A stretch of 42,575 bases of DNA from FEN-1250 sp039918615 (GTDB lineage Bacteria > Gemmatimonadota > Gemmatimonadetes > Gemmatimonadales > Gemmatimonadaceae), in the NCBI GenBank assembly GCA_039918615.1, contig JBDSHG010000174.1:1-42575 (forward strand), given 5' to 3'. The position numbers and the translations under genes were made by a program. This document shows positions 41,809-42,575 of this stretch, one piece after another. Below the pieces are notes generated by a model. That model was not told the DNA's origin. It ran no database searches and saw only the letters and a program-made list of their open reading frames with translations. The stretch's first letter is position 1. Each line of letters begins with the position of its first letter.

Positions 41809-42575
41809 GTGACCGACCGTCAGACCCATGACCTGACCGCGACGTTCAACAAAGTGCCTGCCGTCACGCTCATCTTCTGGATCATCAAGATCTTCGCGAC
41901 GACTGTGGGCGAGACCGCCGCCGACGTTCTCTCGACGACGTTCAACCTCGGCCTCGTCATGACGTCAGTCGTCATGGCCGTACTGCTGGTGATCGCGCTG
42001 ATCGTGCAGTTCCGCGCCCGCACGTACGTCACAACGCTCTACTGGATCACCGTCGTCTTCATCAGCGTCGTTGGCACGCTCATCTCGGACAACCTCGTCG
42101 ACAATCTCGGCGTCACACTTGTCACGACGACGATCATCTTCAGCGTCGCGCTCATCGCGGTGTTCATCTGGTGGTACCTGAGCGAGCATACGCTTTCGGT
42201 GCACACCATCTACACCAAGCGACGCGAGTTTTTCTACTGGGGTGCGATCCTCTTCACGTTCTCGCTCGGCACCTCGGGCGGGGATCTGATCTCGGAGCGC
42301 TTCGGTCTCGGTTACAGCGTTGCCCTTGGATTGTTTGCGGCCGGCATCGCGATCGTGTACGCGCTCTACCGCATGCACGTCCTCAACGGCGTGCTCGCCT
42401 TCTGGGCCGCGTATATCCTCACGCGTCCGCTCGGCGCGTCGGCGGGCGACCTGCTCACACAGGCGCCGCGCGACGGCGGGCTCGGGCTGGGACGCTTGCC
42501 CATCACCGCGGTGATCCTAGTCGTGATCATCGGGCTCGTCGTCTACCTCTCGGCGCAGGAACGCAGGCATCCACC
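41809..42575 (+). CDS. COG4705-like multi-pass membrane protein (3' end outside window)
   Basis: An open frame from GTG 41809 to the window end, 255 codons without a stop. It reads TDRQTHDLTATFNKVPAVTL, then FWIIKIFATTVGETAADVLS, with about eight hydrophobic segments. A pattern is repeated three times: TVGETAADVLS, TSGGDLISERFGLGY and LGASAGDLLTQ, each placing a small-residue-rich G(x)2-3D motif in a membrane segment. This matches uncharacterised membrane proteins of the COG4705 type. The function is not known. No earlier in-frame start is better, and no SD is clear. It may be part of the second element or native sequence. Confidence 0.8.
   Translation, partial: MTDRQTHDLTATFNKVPAVTLIFWIIKIFATTVGETAADVLSTTFNLGLVMTSVVMAVLLVIALIVQFRARTYVTTLYWITVVFISVVGTLISDNLVDNLGVTLVTTTIIFSVALIAVFIWWYLSEHTLSVHTIYTKRREFFYWGAILFTFSLGTSGGDLISERFGLGYSVALGLFAAGIAIVYALYRMHVLNGVLAFWAAYILTRPLGASAGDLLTQAPRDGGLGLGRLPITAVILVVIIGLVVYLSAQERRHP

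Overview
The window is a high-GC, densely packed bacterial chromosome segment. It most likely comes from a Gram-negative member of the Gemmatimonadota, with Acidobacteriota as the second choice. This is an inference from gene content: a TonB-dependent receptor and signal-peptide proteins, HprK plus a mannose-family PTS in a diderm, a protein with a YPNPFNP-type sorting motif, ADOP-type permease remnants, and frequent GTG/TTG starts with 1-17 bp gene overlaps. No 16S rRNA or other decisive marker is present.

Positions 1-34622 are ordinary core genome, nearly all on the + strand. The order is: 3' part of comEC, fbp, a methylmalonyl-CoA mutase large subunit, an FmdB-type zinc-ribbon protein and argS, a PfkB kinase and purM, an exported beta-barrel candidate, then a riboflavin operon (ribD, ribE, ribBA, ribH) running into nusB and a GT4 glycosyltransferase. 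A chain of overlapping or closely spaced genes follows for HprK and a complete mannose-type PTS (EIIA, EIIB, EIIC, EIID, HPr, EI). HPr has both His15 and Ser46, so EI/EII phosphotransfer and HprK regulation can meet on one protein. Next come metK and ahcY (SAM synthesis and SAH recycling) behind their own promoter and a structured leader, a bifunctional-nuclease protein, and an exported protein. A cobalamin riboswitch with a strong terminator controls btuF-btuC-btuD-btuB, which would supply B12 to enzymes such as the mutase. recO, a small secreted protein made almost only of a sorting-type domain, a lipoprotein, clpB and tadA complete the block.

Positions 34639-34907 hold two serine tRNA genes (CGA and GGA). 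The 3' 62 bp of the second is repeated at 41109-41170 with one mismatch. The 6.26 kb between behaves as an integrated element that used tRNA-Ser as its attachment site. After each copy of the tRNA 3' end lies the 3' end of a tyrosine-recombinase gene on the minus strand. The two are related but clearly different, so two different elements seem to have entered the same site in tandem. The element is mostly decayed: integrase tails, permease fragments and unassigned sequence. It nevertheless keeps one intact-looking module, a c-di-GMP-I (GEMM) riboswitch followed by a tiny ORF with a perfect Shine-Dalgarno and by four pseudopilin genes of fimT, pilV, pilW and pilX type. This is the most unusual part of the window: a c-di-GMP-controlled minor-pilin cassette carried as island cargo.

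Beyond the second attachment copy are a larger integrase remnant cut by an IS3-family transposase remnant, then a COG4705-like multi-pass membrane protein that runs off the end of the window.
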